Positions 27,820 to 37,543 of a DNA stretch of 64,000 bases are shown piece by piece. Position 1 is the first letter of the stretch. Every line of letters begins with the position of its first letter. Position numbers and translations under genes: made by a program. A model generated the notes under the pieces. The model worked only from the letters and a program-made list of their open reading frames with translations, ran no database searches and was not told the origin of the DNA. The stretch comes from Alcanivorax sp. (GTDB lineage: Bacteria; Pseudomonadota; Gammaproteobacteria; Pseudomonadales; Alcanivoracaceae), in contig JAIUME010000001.1 of NCBI GenBank assembly GCA_022565695.1, positions 62,001 through 126,000 on the forward strand, given 5' to 3'.

Positions 27820-27938
27820 GGGACGGGCTCCTCGTCTTATATGCTGTTGCAGGCGCCCGTTACACTAGCTCGCCCCCTGTAGTCGGGCAACCCCGCGACT
27901 GATCCCGCGACCACCCTGACCTGCCTGCGACAAGCCAT

Positions 27939-27973
27939 AAAAAAGGCCATCTCCCCGGGGGAGATGGCCTTTC
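27939..27973 (-). terminator. rho-independent terminator of the tRNA gene
   Basis: A 13-14 bp stem (AAGGCCATCTCCCC with GGGGAGATGGCCTT) with a very short loop is followed on the minus strand by six T residues. It lies six bases beyond the tRNA 3' end, exactly where expected. Confidence 0.9.
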
Positions 27974-27978
27974 CTGTA

Positions 27979-28055
27979 TGGTGCACCCGACTGGATTCGA
28001 ACCAGTGACCCCTGCCTTCGGAGGGCAGTACTCTATCCAGCTGAGCTACGGGTGC
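27979..28055 (-). tRNA. tRNA-Arg (anticodon CCG)
   Basis: Full 77-base cloverleaf on the minus strand. The acceptor stem GCACCCG pairs with CGGGTGC, the D arm contains AGCTCAGCTGGATAGAG, the anticodon stem-loop CTGCC-CTCCGAA-GGCAG gives anticodon CCG, and the T arm contains GGTTCGAATCC. The 3' CCA is encoded in the DNA. It reads CGG arginine codons. A terminator follows directly. Confidence 0.97.
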
Positions 28056-28323
28056 GTCGTCAAGAGCGGCATGATAATCGCTCAGGGCGCCGGAGTCCAC
28101 GGCAGGCCGCCGCCCCGGGGGCCGGGACATGGCAAAGCCGCACAGATGCGACTATTATTCCGCCCTGACCCATCCTGCACTGCCGGTGCCGCACCGCCAG
28201 GCCGCACGCAGATGGCCAGCCTTCCTCCTGGCCCAACTGATGAGCCGCGAAGACATGACGCGTTTCAACAGGCTGCAGCACTATTACCCGGGCGTACCCG
28301 GGCGCGGTACGGAGCACTATCGC

Positions 28324-29145
28324 ATGAGAATCTCGGTAATCATGACCACCTACAATGCGCCGGAGTGGCTTGAGAAAGTGCTCTGGGGCTACAGCGTGCA
28401 GTCCCACCCCGATTTCGAGATCGTCATCGGCGATGACGGCTCGGATCAGCGCACACTGGATGTGATCAACCACATCAAGGCCGAAACGGACCTCGACATC
28501 AAGCACGTCTGGCAAGAGGACAAGGGCTTTCGCAAGTGCCGAATCCTCAACAAGTCGATTCTCCAGGCCGATGCGCCGTATCTGGTTTTCACCGACGGCG
28601 ACTGCGTTCCACGCGCCGATTTTCTTTCCGTGCACGCCACTGAAGCCAGGCCGGGCCACTATCTTTCCGGCGGCTATCACAAGCTACCGATGAGCACGAG
28701 CCAGGCCATCAGCAAGGCTGATATCCTCAACGGCCAATGCTTTGGCCTGAAATGGCTCAAGGCCCACGGGCTGAAATCCAGCTACAAGAACAGCAAGCTC
28801 ACCGCATCACCGGGACTGGCACAGGTTCTCAATCGGTTGACACCGACCGCCTGCAATTTCAAAGGCTCGAATGGCTCTGCCTGGCGCAAAGACGTCCTGC
28901 ACGTCAACGGATTCGACGAACGCATGCCCTGGGGCGGCCTGGACCGGGAGTTCGGCGTGCGCCTGATCAATGCTGGCATCCGCCCGAAGCATGTACGCTA
29001 CAACGCCATCGTCATTCACCTGGACCACCCCCGGGGCTACAGGGACCCGGAGAAGGTCAGGGAGAACAAGCAGCTGCGCCTCAACAACGCGCGCAACGGC
29101 GTAATTCGCACTGACCATGGCATTAGTGAGCTGAATCAGCACTAG
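28324..29145 (+). CDS. family 2 glycosyltransferase
   Basis: 273 residues from the ATG at 28324, where the protein opens with the GT2 strand [20 protein letters not shown]; the open frame upstream to 28129 has no domain. Motifs: GDDGS, the metal-binding FTDGDCVPR (DxD-type) and a C-terminal [20 protein letters not shown] block like that of galactosyl- or chondroitin-polymerase-type transferases. It is cytoplasmic and would add a sugar to an envelope polysaccharide or lipid core. Two further transferase genes follow on the opposite strand, so this is a small surface-glycan locus. Confidence 0.85.
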   Translation: MRISVIMTTYNAPEWLEKVLWGYSVQSHPDFEIVIGDDGSDQRTLDVINHIKAETDLDIKHVWQEDKGFRKCRILNKSILQADAPYLVFTDGDCVPRADFLSVHATEARPGHYLSGGYHKLPMSTSQAISKADILNGQCFGLKWLKAHGLKSSYKNSKLTASPGLAQVLNRLTPTACNFKGSNGSAWRKDVLHVNGFDERMPWGGLDREFGVRLINAGIRPKHVRYNAIVIHLDHPRGYRDPEKVRENKQLRLNNARNGVIRTDHGISELNQH

Positions 29146-29185
29146 CAGCTCATTCCCATGAAAAATGTCAGGAATAACTGCTCGC

Positions 29186-30092
29186 TCAGAATCTCAACCA
29201 GCGCCGTAACGCGTTTTCCACACTACAGAGCTTCTGCAACCAGCGGCTGCCCTGCATCGGATGATAGGCCCAGGGCCCGGGTGGATCACCATCAATACAT
29301 TCAAGCACATCCTCTGCGAACGGCGGCCGCACATGGCTGCGCGCGGCGAGCACCTTTGTCTCTGCCGCATCCAGAATACGGAACGGGAAGTAACCGGAGT
29401 TTCTCTGCCGTTCGGCAATCTTCAATGCCAGGGTCTTACGCTTGCCGCGATAAGCAGGCACTTCCGGCAGCCACATGGCGAAGGGCACATGCAGATAGGG
29501 CATGGGACCGAACAGCCGAGCGGCCTGTTCATCATTGCGGGGCTCTGACTCGAGGAAAGACCACCCCCGCGCCAGCAGACGTGTCGGCTGCATGATCAGT
29601 AACGCAGAAAAATGGGTGCCCGCACTGCGTCGCGCGCCTTGCCGGTAATACACGCCGACGTGCTCGTCATAGTACATATGCCGTTCATCACGGGCACGAT
29701 TACGCCCCCGCAGAAAACAGGGATGAATGAAACCGATACCCTCGTTTTCAGCAAAGAGGCCTGCCAGATACTGTTCATCTTCTGCGGCTAGCGGCCGCAC
29801 CATCTGCGTATCATCCTGCAGATAACAGACCAGGCTTGCGCCCTGCTGTTCAGCGAAATTCAACGCTTTCTGCATGTTGCCATACAGCCCCCCCGAGACG
29901 CCGATAGCTGCCCTGTTCAGGCTGGATGACTGGATAGCGCTCCCTCAGACGACTCAAAAGCGCGATGGTGTCAGCGTCTTCGCTGTTGTCGTCAAAGATC
30001 GCTATGGGCGTACCCGGAGCACAGCGCTCGATGCTGTTGACGCAGTTCTCGAGATAGCGACCGCGATTGAAGGAGAAGATACAAAACAGCAC
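29186..30092 (-). pseudogene. family 2 glycosyltransferase broken by a frameshift at a C7 tract
   Basis: Two frames together make one normal GT2 protein. The first, from GTG at 30092 (GGAGG seven bases upstream), reads LFCIFSFNRGRYLENCVNS and includes IFDDNSED; it runs off frame at a run of seven C (29888-29894, G on the coding strand). The second frame continues with NMQKALNFAEQQGASLVCY and QDDTQMV, the expected sugar-nucleotide site, to the stop at 29186. Removing one base from the run restores a continuous protein of about 301 residues. It may be an inactive gene, a phase-variable gene switched by slippage, or a sequencing error. The homopolymer position suits all three. Confidence 0.75.
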
Positions 30093-30130
30093 TGTGGCGC
30101 CTCCGCCGATCATGAAGGGGTGCGACGATC

Positions 30131-31060
30131 TTACCGCCGGTCTTTCAGCGCGCGAAGCCGCGTGCGCAACCGTTTATGTGTTTCAGAGCCGCTGTAACGG
30201 CCTTTGTGCACATGACGTATCCGATAAACACCGGGCAGCTTCAACGGCTCGCCGCGGGTTCTGAGAAGCCAGCGAAAGGCTCTGTCCTCATGGCACTTTG
30301 CAAAACTCTCCACCGGCATCTGATAGACGCGAATATGCCTGCAATAGCCGACCGCACGACACACATCGCCGTGGGCTATCTGCAACGGCCCTGTAGCGCG
30401 TGTGGGGTACAGGCTGGTAAAGACCTCCGCACCGATATCCAGCACCGTCGGCGACTGTCGGCCACTGCCAAGCATCGGGTTCTCGGCCTCCAGCAAATCT
30501 GTGCAGCGCTCCTCGTCCGGATAGAACAATGCCTCTTGCCGCCCCTGAAGGAGATCGGACAGGGCATCCAGGCACCCTTCCCGGAACATGAGATCGCAGT
30601 CAGTGAACCAGACCCAGTCAGCGGTGGTGGCCAACGCTGCGCGATTACGCCCGATGCTGCGTCGGAACAACGCCTGCCGGGGTAGCGGCTGCCAGTTCCA
30701 GCGCACTCCCGGCACACGCTGATCGGCAAAGAATCCGAGCAGCGCCGCCGTCGCGGCGTCTTCCGGGCAATAGAACACCGTCATGGTCAGGTCCATATCC
30801 CGGGGGGGGAACAACACCAGAGAACTGAGTTGGTAGATCAGCAAGTGGCTGTATTGCCAGCAATGGCTTACCACTTCCAGATGCAGCCGCCCGGTGATTG
30901 CGGCGCGCGCCTGAAGAGGAGGCAGATCAGGCTCAAACCAGCGCGCCGGCAACACGCCACTGGCGGCAATCTGGTAGAACAGCAGCTTCAGTCTGTCAGT
31001 CGCCACGATAACCCTGTGCCGCAAATTGGCCGGCGTCATTGCAGATCGGGCCAGAACCAT
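30131..31060 (-). CDS. glycosyltransferase-like protein (GT-A fold)
   Basis: 309 residues. A metal-binding TDCDLMF motif sits mid-protein after a WVWF strand, as in GT-A fold transferases, and a later GDVCRAVGYCRHIRVYQ block may form the acceptor side. No membrane segment. Two starts are possible (31060, 31039), neither with a strong ribosome site. It lies 38 bases before the frameshifted GT2 gene on the same strand, so the two form an operon of the glycan locus. Specificity unknown. Confidence 0.7.
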   Translation of the reverse strand: MVLARSAMTPANLRHRVIVATDRLKLLFYQIAASGVLPARWFEPDLPPLQARAAITGRLHLEVVSHCWQYSHLLIYQLSSLVLFPPRDMDLTMTVFYCPEDAATAALLGFFADQRVPGVRWNWQPLPRQALFRRSIGRNRAALATTADWVWFTDCDLMFREGCLDALSDLLQGRQEALFYPDEERCTDLLEAENPMLGSGRQSPTVLDIGAEVFTSLYPTRATGPLQIAHGDVCRAVGYCRHIRVYQMPVESFAKCHEDRAFRWLLRTRGEPLKLPGVYRIRHVHKGRYSGSETHKRLRTRLRALKDRR

Positions 31061-31310
31061 TCGGGCCGGACCCGCCTCTGTATGGAAGCGCTCCGACCCG
31101 ATGCGTAGCGCCGTCCCGCTAGCGGCGAACTTACCTGAATGGCCTGCGCAATGCTATCACCGCAAAAACGCTTCCCCCCATCCCTCCCGGTTTCCGGACC
31201 GCCCTTCCGGGCTCCTGCCGAGGCGGATCCAGAGCATGTCCACGCAAGGCTTATCTCGAGCGCCGGTTTGCCGCATCATGGTGCTGTAACCCACCTGATC
31301 AGGACAGCCC

Positions 31311-32762
31311 ATGTTCAGACGCACCAAGATCGTCGCCACCGTTGGTCCAGCCTCCGCACAGCCAGACATCCTGCGCCAGTTGATAGCTGCCGGCGTCAAT
31401 GTGTTCCGGCTGAACTTCTCCCATGGCAGCGCCGCCGATCATCAACAAGTGGCAGCCCATATCCGCGAAGCCGCCCGGACCGAGCAGCGCATTGTTGCCT
31501 TGCTGGGTGACCTGCAGGGGCCGAAAATCCGCATTGCGCGCTTCAGCGCGGGCAGCATTCGCCTGAGCCCTGGCGCTCACTTCTGCCTGGACACGGAGCT
31601 GGACAAGGATGCCGGCGACGCCACACAGGTCGGCGTGGACTACCCGCAACTGGCCGATGACTGTGACGTGGGTGACACCCTGCTGCTTAACGACGGCCTT
31701 ATCGCCCTCGAAGTTCTGGACATCCGCGGCAGCCGTATCGAGTGCGAAGTGATCACCGGCGGCGTGCTCAGCAATAACAAGGGCATCAATCGCAAAGGGG
31801 GCGGGCTGACCGCCGCCGCCCTGACCGACAAGGATCTCGCCGACATCACGCTGGCCGCCAGCATGGATCTGGATTATCTGGCGCTGTCGTTCCCCCGCAA
31901 CGCCGAGGACGTAACCCGGGCGCGGCAACTGTACCGGGAAGCAGGTGGCCGGGGCGGCATCATCGCCAAGATCGAACGCGCCGAGGCGGTGGCCGAAGAG
32001 GCCACGCTGGATGCCATCATCCTGGCGTCTGATGGCGTCATGGTCGCCCGCGGCGATCTGGCCGTGGAAATCGGCGATGCCGAACTGGTCGGGGTACAGA
32101 AACACATCATCCTGCGCGCCCGCGCACTGGATCGCTTCGTCATTACGGCGACGCAGATGATGGAGTCCATGATCAGCAGTCCGCAGCCGACGCGGGCCGA
32201 AGTGTCCGATGTCGCCAACGCGGTGCTTGATGGCACCGATGCCGTGATGCTCTCCGGCGAAACTGCTGTGGGGGACTATCCTGTGGTCACCGTTGCCGCC
32301 ATGCACCGCATCATTCTCGGCGCAGAACGCTCCTGGCAACAGCGCGGCTTCGCCGGCCAGCGCCAGCCGGACATACTCCACGCCATTGATGAATCCATTG
32401 CCATGGCAGCCATGTATGTGGCCAACCACCTCAGCGGCGTCAAGGCCATCATCACCATGACCGAAACCGGCGCCACACCGAAGCTGATGTCGCGCATCCG
32501 CTCCGGCATGCCGATTTTTGCCTTTACCCCGCATCCCCGCACACAGCGCCGCGTGTCCATCTATCGGGGCGTGGAAACCATGGCCTTTGACAGTGAGTCA
32601 GTGCCGAATTCACGGATCAATGGCGAAGCGGTGTCACAACTGATGGCGCTGGGACTGGTAGAAGCGGGAGACCGGATACTGATTACCAAAGGCGACTATG
32701 ACCGCGCCCATGGCGGCACCAATACGCTGAAGATCGTCACTGCCGGCGAGGATGTGCGCTGA
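31311..32762 (+). CDS. pyk: pyruvate kinase
   Basis: 483 residues. Opens with RRTKIVATVGPAS, the universal pyruvate kinase start; further motifs are NFSHGS, LGDLQGPKIRI, the active-site IIAKIERAEAV and MVARGDLAVEIG, and the C-terminal allosteric domain. It makes pyruvate and ATP from phosphoenolpyruvate and ADP. Sequence looks like the PykA (type II) group but that is a judgement from overall feel. It stands alone, preceded by AGGA at a suitable distance. Convergent with a minus-strand transcript whose terminator lies 20 bases downstream. Confidence 0.95.
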   Translation: MFRRTKIVATVGPASAQPDILRQLIAAGVNVFRLNFSHGSAADHQQVAAHIREAARTEQRIVALLGDLQGPKIRIARFSAGSIRLSPGAHFCLDTELDKDAGDATQVGVDYPQLADDCDVGDTLLLNDGLIALEVLDIRGSRIECEVITGGVLSNNKGINRKGGGLTAAALTDKDLADITLAASMDLDYLALSFPRNAEDVTRARQLYREAGGRGGIIAKIERAEAVAEEATLDAIILASDGVMVARGDLAVEIGDAELVGVQKHIILRARALDRFVITATQMMESMISSPQPTRAEVSDVANAVLDGTDAVMLSGETAVGDYPVVTVAAMHRIILGAERSWQQRGFAGQRQPDILHAIDESIAMAAMYVANHLSGVKAIITMTETGATPKLMSRIRSGMPIFAFTPHPRTQRRVSIYRGVETMAFDSESVPNSRINGEAVSQLMALGLVEAGDRILITKGDYDRAHGGTNTLKIVTAGEDVR

Positions 32763-32781
32763 CGGGCAAAAACGGGTGTGC

Positions 32782-32810
32782 AAAAAAAAGTGACCCGGGG
32801 GAGGGTCACT
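32782..32810 (-). terminator. rho-independent terminator on the minus strand
   Basis: Stem AGTGACCC (32789-32796) with GGGTCACT (32803-32810), loop of six, followed on the minus strand by eight T (32782-32789). There is no T run on the plus side, so it does not serve pyruvate kinase but a leftward transcript, supporting a gene between 32904 and about 33258. Confidence 0.85.
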
Positions 32811-32903
32811 AGAGTTGTAAGGCAGTCAACAAGATAAACAATAAGCGCGGCCGGGGCCGCAATCGTGAATTTCATTATCAGCGGGGCTTCCGGCAGTCTC
32901 TAT

Positions 32904-33258
32904 TTAAGATATGTGTTTTTTTGTGAGTCCCGCCATGCCCTGCCGTGGGCCAAGACCGAAGGGCCCGATGATCATGCTGCCGGATTTCGCCCGATGCCGC
33001 CTTTCACGGGCCGCCCAGGCCTTGCCATAGCGGTAGAACGGGGCTGTCGGGTAGAGATGACGGACCAGATGACAGTTCTGGCACATTGGTACAGGTTTCA
33101 GCTGCCACACCTGCCCCATGCGCATCAGCGCCGTGGGCCAGGCCAGTGAGGGCAACACTTTCAGGCGCGGCACATGGCCGTCGGAAGCTCGCCACATCAG
33201 CGCCTGATACGGATGCCCGCACGCTGCCGATGACTTTTTTCTTGTCTGAACGGGCCAT
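32904..33258 (-). CDS. probable small cysteine-containing protein, possibly frameshifted
   Basis: The 33197-32904 frame (97 residues from an internal Met) reads MWRASDGHVPRL, later PMCQNCHLVRHLYP and FYRYGKAW, with coding-like third positions and a CX2C pair. Its upstream start is out of frame: the ATG at 33258 begins MARSDKKK in another frame, and dropping one base from the A6 run there joins them into a protein of about 117 residues, SSAACGHPYQALMWRAS across the joint. A strong minus-strand terminator lies about 90 bases beyond the stop. No family recognised. It could be intact from an undetected start, or a real or artefactual frameshift. This covers most of the gene-poor stretch between pyruvate kinase and the next MpaB gene; apart from the terminator nothing else was seen in it. 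Confidence 0.45.
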
Positions 33259-33374
33259 AAGCCGTGGCCATGACTCGATCAGTCATGAACAGGCTTGCGC
33301 TTACTGAAGCGCTCTGGAAACAGGTGGCACATTGACACTATGCTGCCGGGCAAGAAGAAAAATCCGGTGGCAAG

Positions 33375-34271
33375 ATGACGATTCAGAGCACAGAGAAAAC
33401 AGGCAGCACACGTCACACCTCAGAGGTATCCAGTGCGTCAGCCCCCGCGCTGACCGCCAGAGAGTGGGACCAGCGCTTTCCCGGTGTGCTTGACGGGCTT
33501 GGCATCCTCGGTGGCGGCGCCAACGTCATCATGCAGCTGGCACTGCCCGGCGTCGGCTATGGCGTACTCGAAAGCCGTGTCGAGAGCGGCCAGATATTTC
33601 GCCACCCCATCAAGCGCACCCGCACGACGCTGACCTATATCGCGGTTGCCATGATCGGCACGGCAGAAGAAAAGGCCCGCTACCGGCGCGCGGTCAACGG
33701 CGCCCACGCCCAGGTCTATTCCACCGAGACCTCACCGGTGAAATACCATGCCCTTGATCCGTCGTTACAGCTGTGGGTGGCCGCCTGTCTCTACTGGGGC
33801 ATTGCCGACATGCAGCGTTATCTGCACGGCGAGATGACCCAGGAAGATGCCGAGCAACTCTACCAGCTGGCCAAACCTCTCGGCACTACACTGCAGGTGC
33901 GTGAGGACATGTGGCCCGCCGATCTGGCGGCCTTTCAACGCTACTGGCAGGACGGCCTGTCTGCGCTGCATCTGGATGAGCCCGTGCGCCAGTACCTGCT
34001 GGATATCGCCGATCTCAAGTTCCTGCCGCGTCCACTCAGCTGGCTGCTCGGCCCGCTCAACCGCTTCATCACGACAGGTTTTCTGCCCGTTGAAATACGC
34101 GACGTCATGGGGCTGCCATGGAGCGACAGGAAACAGTCGCGGTTCGAGCGCGTCATCGGCCTGCTGGCGGGCATCAACAACCTGCTACCTCGCGTCATCC
34201 GGCAGTTGCCCTATCTGCTGATGATCCGCGATGTCCGCCGGCGACTGCGGCGGGGCAAGCCGCTGGTCTGA
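33375..34271 (+). CDS. third MpaB/DUF2236-family protein, variant active-site region
   Basis: 298 residues, cytoplasmic. It belongs to the DUF2236 family through QLALPGVGYGVLESRVESG and HPIKRTRTTLTY, the form seen in actinobacterial members. Where the two MpaB proteins near 13 and 16 kb have AHP and EHS, this one has ALP and ESR, so both histidines of that block are missing; a distal His (FRHPIK) may replace one. It is a single gene between the small minus-strand gene and the solute-binding protein, convergent with the latter. Function unknown; an altered heme site or a loss of oxygenase activity is possible. Confidence 0.78.
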   Translation: MTIQSTEKTGSTRHTSEVSSASAPALTAREWDQRFPGVLDGLGILGGGANVIMQLALPGVGYGVLESRVESGQIFRHPIKRTRTTLTYIAVAMIGTAEEKARYRRAVNGAHAQVYSTETSPVKYHALDPSLQLWVAACLYWGIADMQRYLHGEMTQEDAEQLYQLAKPLGTTLQVREDMWPADLAAFQRYWQDGLSALHLDEPVRQYLLDIADLKFLPRPLSWLLGPLNRFITTGFLPVEIRDVMGLPWSDRKQSRFERVIGLLAGINNLLPRVIRQLPYLLMIRDVRRRLRRGKPLV

Positions 34272-35210
34272 TCAGCCGGCAAACAGATCGGCGAAGCGTG
34301 TGCGTGCCGCGAGACGCGCACTTTCGTGGGCCTGGGCCAATTGCAGCAACGTCACGTCACGCAACGAACGCCCCCGGGCTGTCGCCACATCAAGCCGCGC
34401 GGGAATCAGACCAGCGTCTGTCACAGCCGCCTGGCCAGCATCCGACAACACATGATCGACAAACGCAAACGCCTGCGCTTTACGCTGTGAACTGTTCAGC
34501 ACCATCATCGCCCTCGGCGCAATCACTGTGCCGCTATCAGGCATGATGAAACGCACTGGCGCGCCCTGGCTGATGCTGTCGTGGGCCATGTAATCCACCG
34601 CACCAAACACCAGACCACGCTCGCCGCGCAATACCGATGCCAGCGCCTGCGCATTGGCGCCAGTGACCGCCATGCGATTGCGTCGCAGGGCGTCGAACAA
34701 CACCCAGGCGCGATCGCCCAGCGTGTGCTGCAAACCCAGCAACAGATCCACAGCAGCACCGGAGAGTGCCGGGTCAGGCGTCGTGATCAAGTCTGCATAA
34801 ACCGGGTCGGCCAGATCCGTCCAGTCTCGCGGCGCCGGCGCCGGACAATCCCTGTGCCAGATGATGCCCAGCGCGGAGATACCCTGCGCCGCACAGGTCG
34901 CGGTCCTGAACTGTGCCGGCAATGCCATGGCACGCGGCGCGGTCATCGGCGCCAGCCAGCCACGTGCCTGCAATGCCCTGCCCGTGTCCCAGGAGGCGGA
35001 AATAAACAGGTCTGCCGCCGGGCTGGCCGATTCGGCTTCGAGCCGCGCCAGCACTTTGCCGGTGGTCGCCTGAAAGACGTTCACCGGCAAGCCGGTGTCA
35101 CGGGTATACGCATCGGCCAGGGCGCGTATCAACCCTCCCGGGCCTGCCGAATACACGGTGAGTGCATCGTCCGTAAAATGCTCTGTCTGTGCTCTGAGAA
35201 ATGTGCGCAT
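34272..35210 (-). CDS. periplasmic-type solute-binding protein lacking a signal peptide
   Basis: 312 residues matching iron/thiamine-type extracellular solute-binding proteins: LTVYSAGPGGLIRALADAYT start, ATTGKVLARLEAE, DLFISA, and C-terminal AFVDHVLSDAGQA. The protein begins directly with the first strand after only 16 residues, MRTFLRAQTEHFTDDA, with no signal sequence, and a stop codon lies upstream in frame, so no longer start rescues one. No permease or ATPase gene adjoins it. Either it acts inside the cell, perhaps as a sensor or sulfur/iron chaperone, or its signal was lost. The stop abuts the end of the convergent MpaB-like gene. Confidence 0.72.
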   Translation of the reverse strand: MRTFLRAQTEHFTDDALTVYSAGPGGLIRALADAYTRDTGLPVNVFQATTGKVLARLEAESASPAADLFISASWDTGRALQARGWLAPMTAPRAMALPAQFRTATCAAQGISALGIIWHRDCPAPAPRDWTDLADPVYADLITTPDPALSGAAVDLLLGLQHTLGDRAWVLFDALRRNRMAVTGANAQALASVLRGERGLVFGAVDYMAHDSISQGAPVRFIMPDSGTVIAPRAMMVLNSSQRKAQAFAFVDHVLSDAGQAAVTDAGLIPARLDVATARGRSLRDVTLLQLAQAHESARLAARTRFADLFAG

Positions 35211-35290
35211 GATAAGGGCTATGGGTGGGTAATCATGATTTTATGACAGAGCATGGCGTGCCTTGATGTTACTTTTATGAAACCTGCCCA

Positions 35291-35316
35291 TAAAAAAAGG
35301 CGGCCCGAAGGCCGCC
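35291..35316 (-). terminator. rho-independent terminator of the S8 protease gene
   Basis: Perfect 7-bp stem GGCGGCC/GGCCGCC with a tetraloop (CGAA on the plus strand), followed on the minus strand by seven T. It lies 46 bases beyond the protease stop. Confidence 0.9.
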
Positions 35317-35361
35317 AGAGCGAAATGCATGGTCCTGTATCTGTGGACGTGTATCAGGGCG

Positions 35362-37239
35362 TCATGGATTGGTCAGCAGCTCATAGGCGCCACTGCCTGT
35401 CGTGGCGCGCACCCGCCACCGATAGGTTCCGCTGGACACACTGGTGTTGATCTGCTTTTCCGCTGCGCTGCCCTGACCTGTGGCGACAGTGCTCCAGCTG
35501 CAACCGAAAAGCAGGAAGCAACTGCGGCTTTCCAGAAACAGATCAAAGGATGCGCCCGCCGGGCTCAGCAAAATACCCGTCACCGTGCCGCCTGCATTGA
35601 ACTGATGCGTAGCCTGCTGGCCGTTGTTCAGCGTCCCGGTGCGGCTGGTGCAGCCCGGGCAATCCGGACCCTGGCCATCGTTGACAGTGACTGTTTCGCT
35701 ACGGTCTGCGGTCTGGTTGGCCGTATCGGTGACCGTCAGCGTGACACTGTAGTCGCCGTTGGCGGCATAAGTATGTTGCACCTGCTCACCGCTGGCGGTG
35801 TTGCCATCGCCGAACTGCCATTCCCACGCCGCCACGCCGACATCGTCGGTGCTGCCGCTGGCATCGAACGCACAGACCAGTGCATCACAGTCGAAGGTAA
35901 AGGCTGCCACCGGTGGACGATCTACCGGGTTGCCGTTATCCGCTGGATCAACGTAGAGCAGCAGATTGGGCGAGCCACTGCCGATGCTGCTCAACACACC
36001 GCTGGTGGCATCTGCGAGCAGTACATTGCCGACTTCATCCGGTGTAGCGCTGCTTTCCTTGCCCAGATACAGGGCGGCCGCGCCGGCAACATGGGGCGCC
36101 GCCATGGAGGTGCCGCTGATGGTGCGCAGCTGGGTGTCACTCTGGAACCAGGCCGCGGTGATATTGGTGCCCGGTGCAAAGATGTCGACACAGCTGCCGA
36201 AATTCGAGAACGAGGATCGGCTGTCATTGCTGGCGGTCGCGCCCACGGTCAATGCTTCCGCTACGCGGTTCGGCGAACCGGTACAGGCATTGGCATTGCT
36301 GTTACCTGCCGCAACGACAAAGGTCACGCCCGCAGACACCGCATTGCGCACCGCCTGATCCAGCGCCGTGGAGTTACCGCCACCCAGTGACATGTTCGCC
36401 ACCGCCGGCTTGATGTGATTACCGGCGACCCAGTCGACGCCGGCAATGACGCCAGAGTTGGCGCCGCTGCCGCCGCAATCCAGCACACGGACTGGCGACA
36501 CGCTGGCGGCCTTGGCCACACCATATACGCTCCCCGCGGCAGTGCTGGCGACGTGGGTGCCATGGCCGTTGCAATCATTGGTGTTGGCCGGATCGGTGCT
36601 GCCACCCAGCCCCAGGAAACCGCCACCGTTGGAGGCGAAATTTCGCCCGGTGATGACCCGGCCGGCAAATTCCTGGTGCGTGGCACGTAACCCGGTATCG
36701 AGGATATAGACATTGACGCCAGCACCGGCGCTGTCCGGATACACGTACAGGCCATCCAGCGGCAGATTGCGCTGGTCGATACGATCCAGACCCCATGTTG
36801 CATTATTCTGTGTCGCGATGATCTGCACGACCTGATCGCGCTCCACATGCAACACACCCGGCAAGGCACCCAGCAATGACGCCTGCAAGTCCGTCATCTG
36901 TACGGCCATCCCGGTCAGCGCATGCTCGTAGGTGTGCAGTACATCGCCGCCGCCCACCGTCGCCAGCAGCGTGGCAATCGCCTGATCCAGATCCAGCGCA
37001 CCAAGCAACCCGGTGATATTCGGGTCGAGCATGACGATGTACTGATCCGTAATGGCATCGCCGGGCAGCAGGCCCGTGCTGTCGACCAGATCGGTAGCCA
37101 GATCCGTGACAGGCGCTGTGACGTCGTTGACGGCATTGTTGACGGCATTTGTCAGTGAGCCGATAAGCCCCGCTTGCACCGGCGCAGCGCTCATCAGCAA
37201 CGCGAAAGCTGCCGCGCCCGGCATGATATTCCATTTCAT
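35362..37239 (-). CDS. secreted S8 (subtilisin/proteinase K-like) serine protease with PKD domain
   Basis: 625 residues: signal peptide ([18 protein letters not shown]), an inhibitor I9-type propeptide ([10 protein letters not shown]... [12 protein letters not shown]), and a catalytic domain with Asp in VYILDTGLR, His in GHGTHVAST and Ser in [13 protein letters not shown]. Then a PKD domain ([28 protein letters not shown]) and a C-terminal pre-peptidase-like beta domain that is normally removed. Several Cys pairs are present. The start is the Met before the signal; the frame open to 37689 is upstream sequence. A degradative exoenzyme for extracellular protein. Own terminator follows. Confidence 0.93.
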   Translation of the reverse strand: MKWNIMPGAAAFALLMSAAPVQAGLIGSLTNAVNNAVNDVTAPVTDLATDLVDSTGLLPGDAITDQYIVMLDPNITGLLGALDLDQAIATLLATVGGGDVLHTYEHALTGMAVQMTDLQASLLGALPGVLHVERDQVVQIIATQNNATWGLDRIDQRNLPLDGLYVYPDSAGAGVNVYILDTGLRATHQEFAGRVITGRNFASNGGGFLGLGGSTDPANTNDCNGHGTHVASTAAGSVYGVAKAASVSPVRVLDCGGSGANSGVIAGVDWVAGNHIKPAVANMSLGGGNSTALDQAVRNAVSAGVTFVVAAGNSNANACTGSPNRVAEALTVGATASNDSRSSFSNFGSCVDIFAPGTNITAAWFQSDTQLRTISGTSMAAPHVAGAAALYLGKESSATPDEVGNVLLADATSGVLSSIGSGSPNLLLYVDPADNGNPVDRPPVAAFTFDCDALVCAFDASGSTDDVGVAAWEWQFGDGNTASGEQVQHTYAANGDYSVTLTVTDTANQTADRSETVTVNDGQGPDCPGCTSRTGTLNNGQQATHQFNAGGTVTGILLSPAGASFDLFLESRSCFLLFGCSWSTVATGQGSAAEKQINTSVSSGTYRWRVRATTGSGAYELLTNP

Positions 37240-37543
37240 GGTGTGTCCCCGTTTCGAAAGCCGAAAAATAAAACACCACCCTAGCCGCAGGCAGTCGTTC
37301 ACATCCGTGGCAGCTGTGTATTTTTTTGTTTTCCAACAATGACTTACGCTCGTGAAAGCGTGACGCAGCGCACAGTCATCCTGTGCGGTCACACCAAAAA
37401 ATGCGGCAAGCACGGCGACCATTGTTACTGGTATGCATCTGCTGCATGGCGAACCATCGGAAATGCTCAGTTCAGACTTCCCACGCCAGGGCTTACCATC
37501 AATCGTTTGAGCCCCATACTTGCCCCCCATAAAGAGCACTGTC

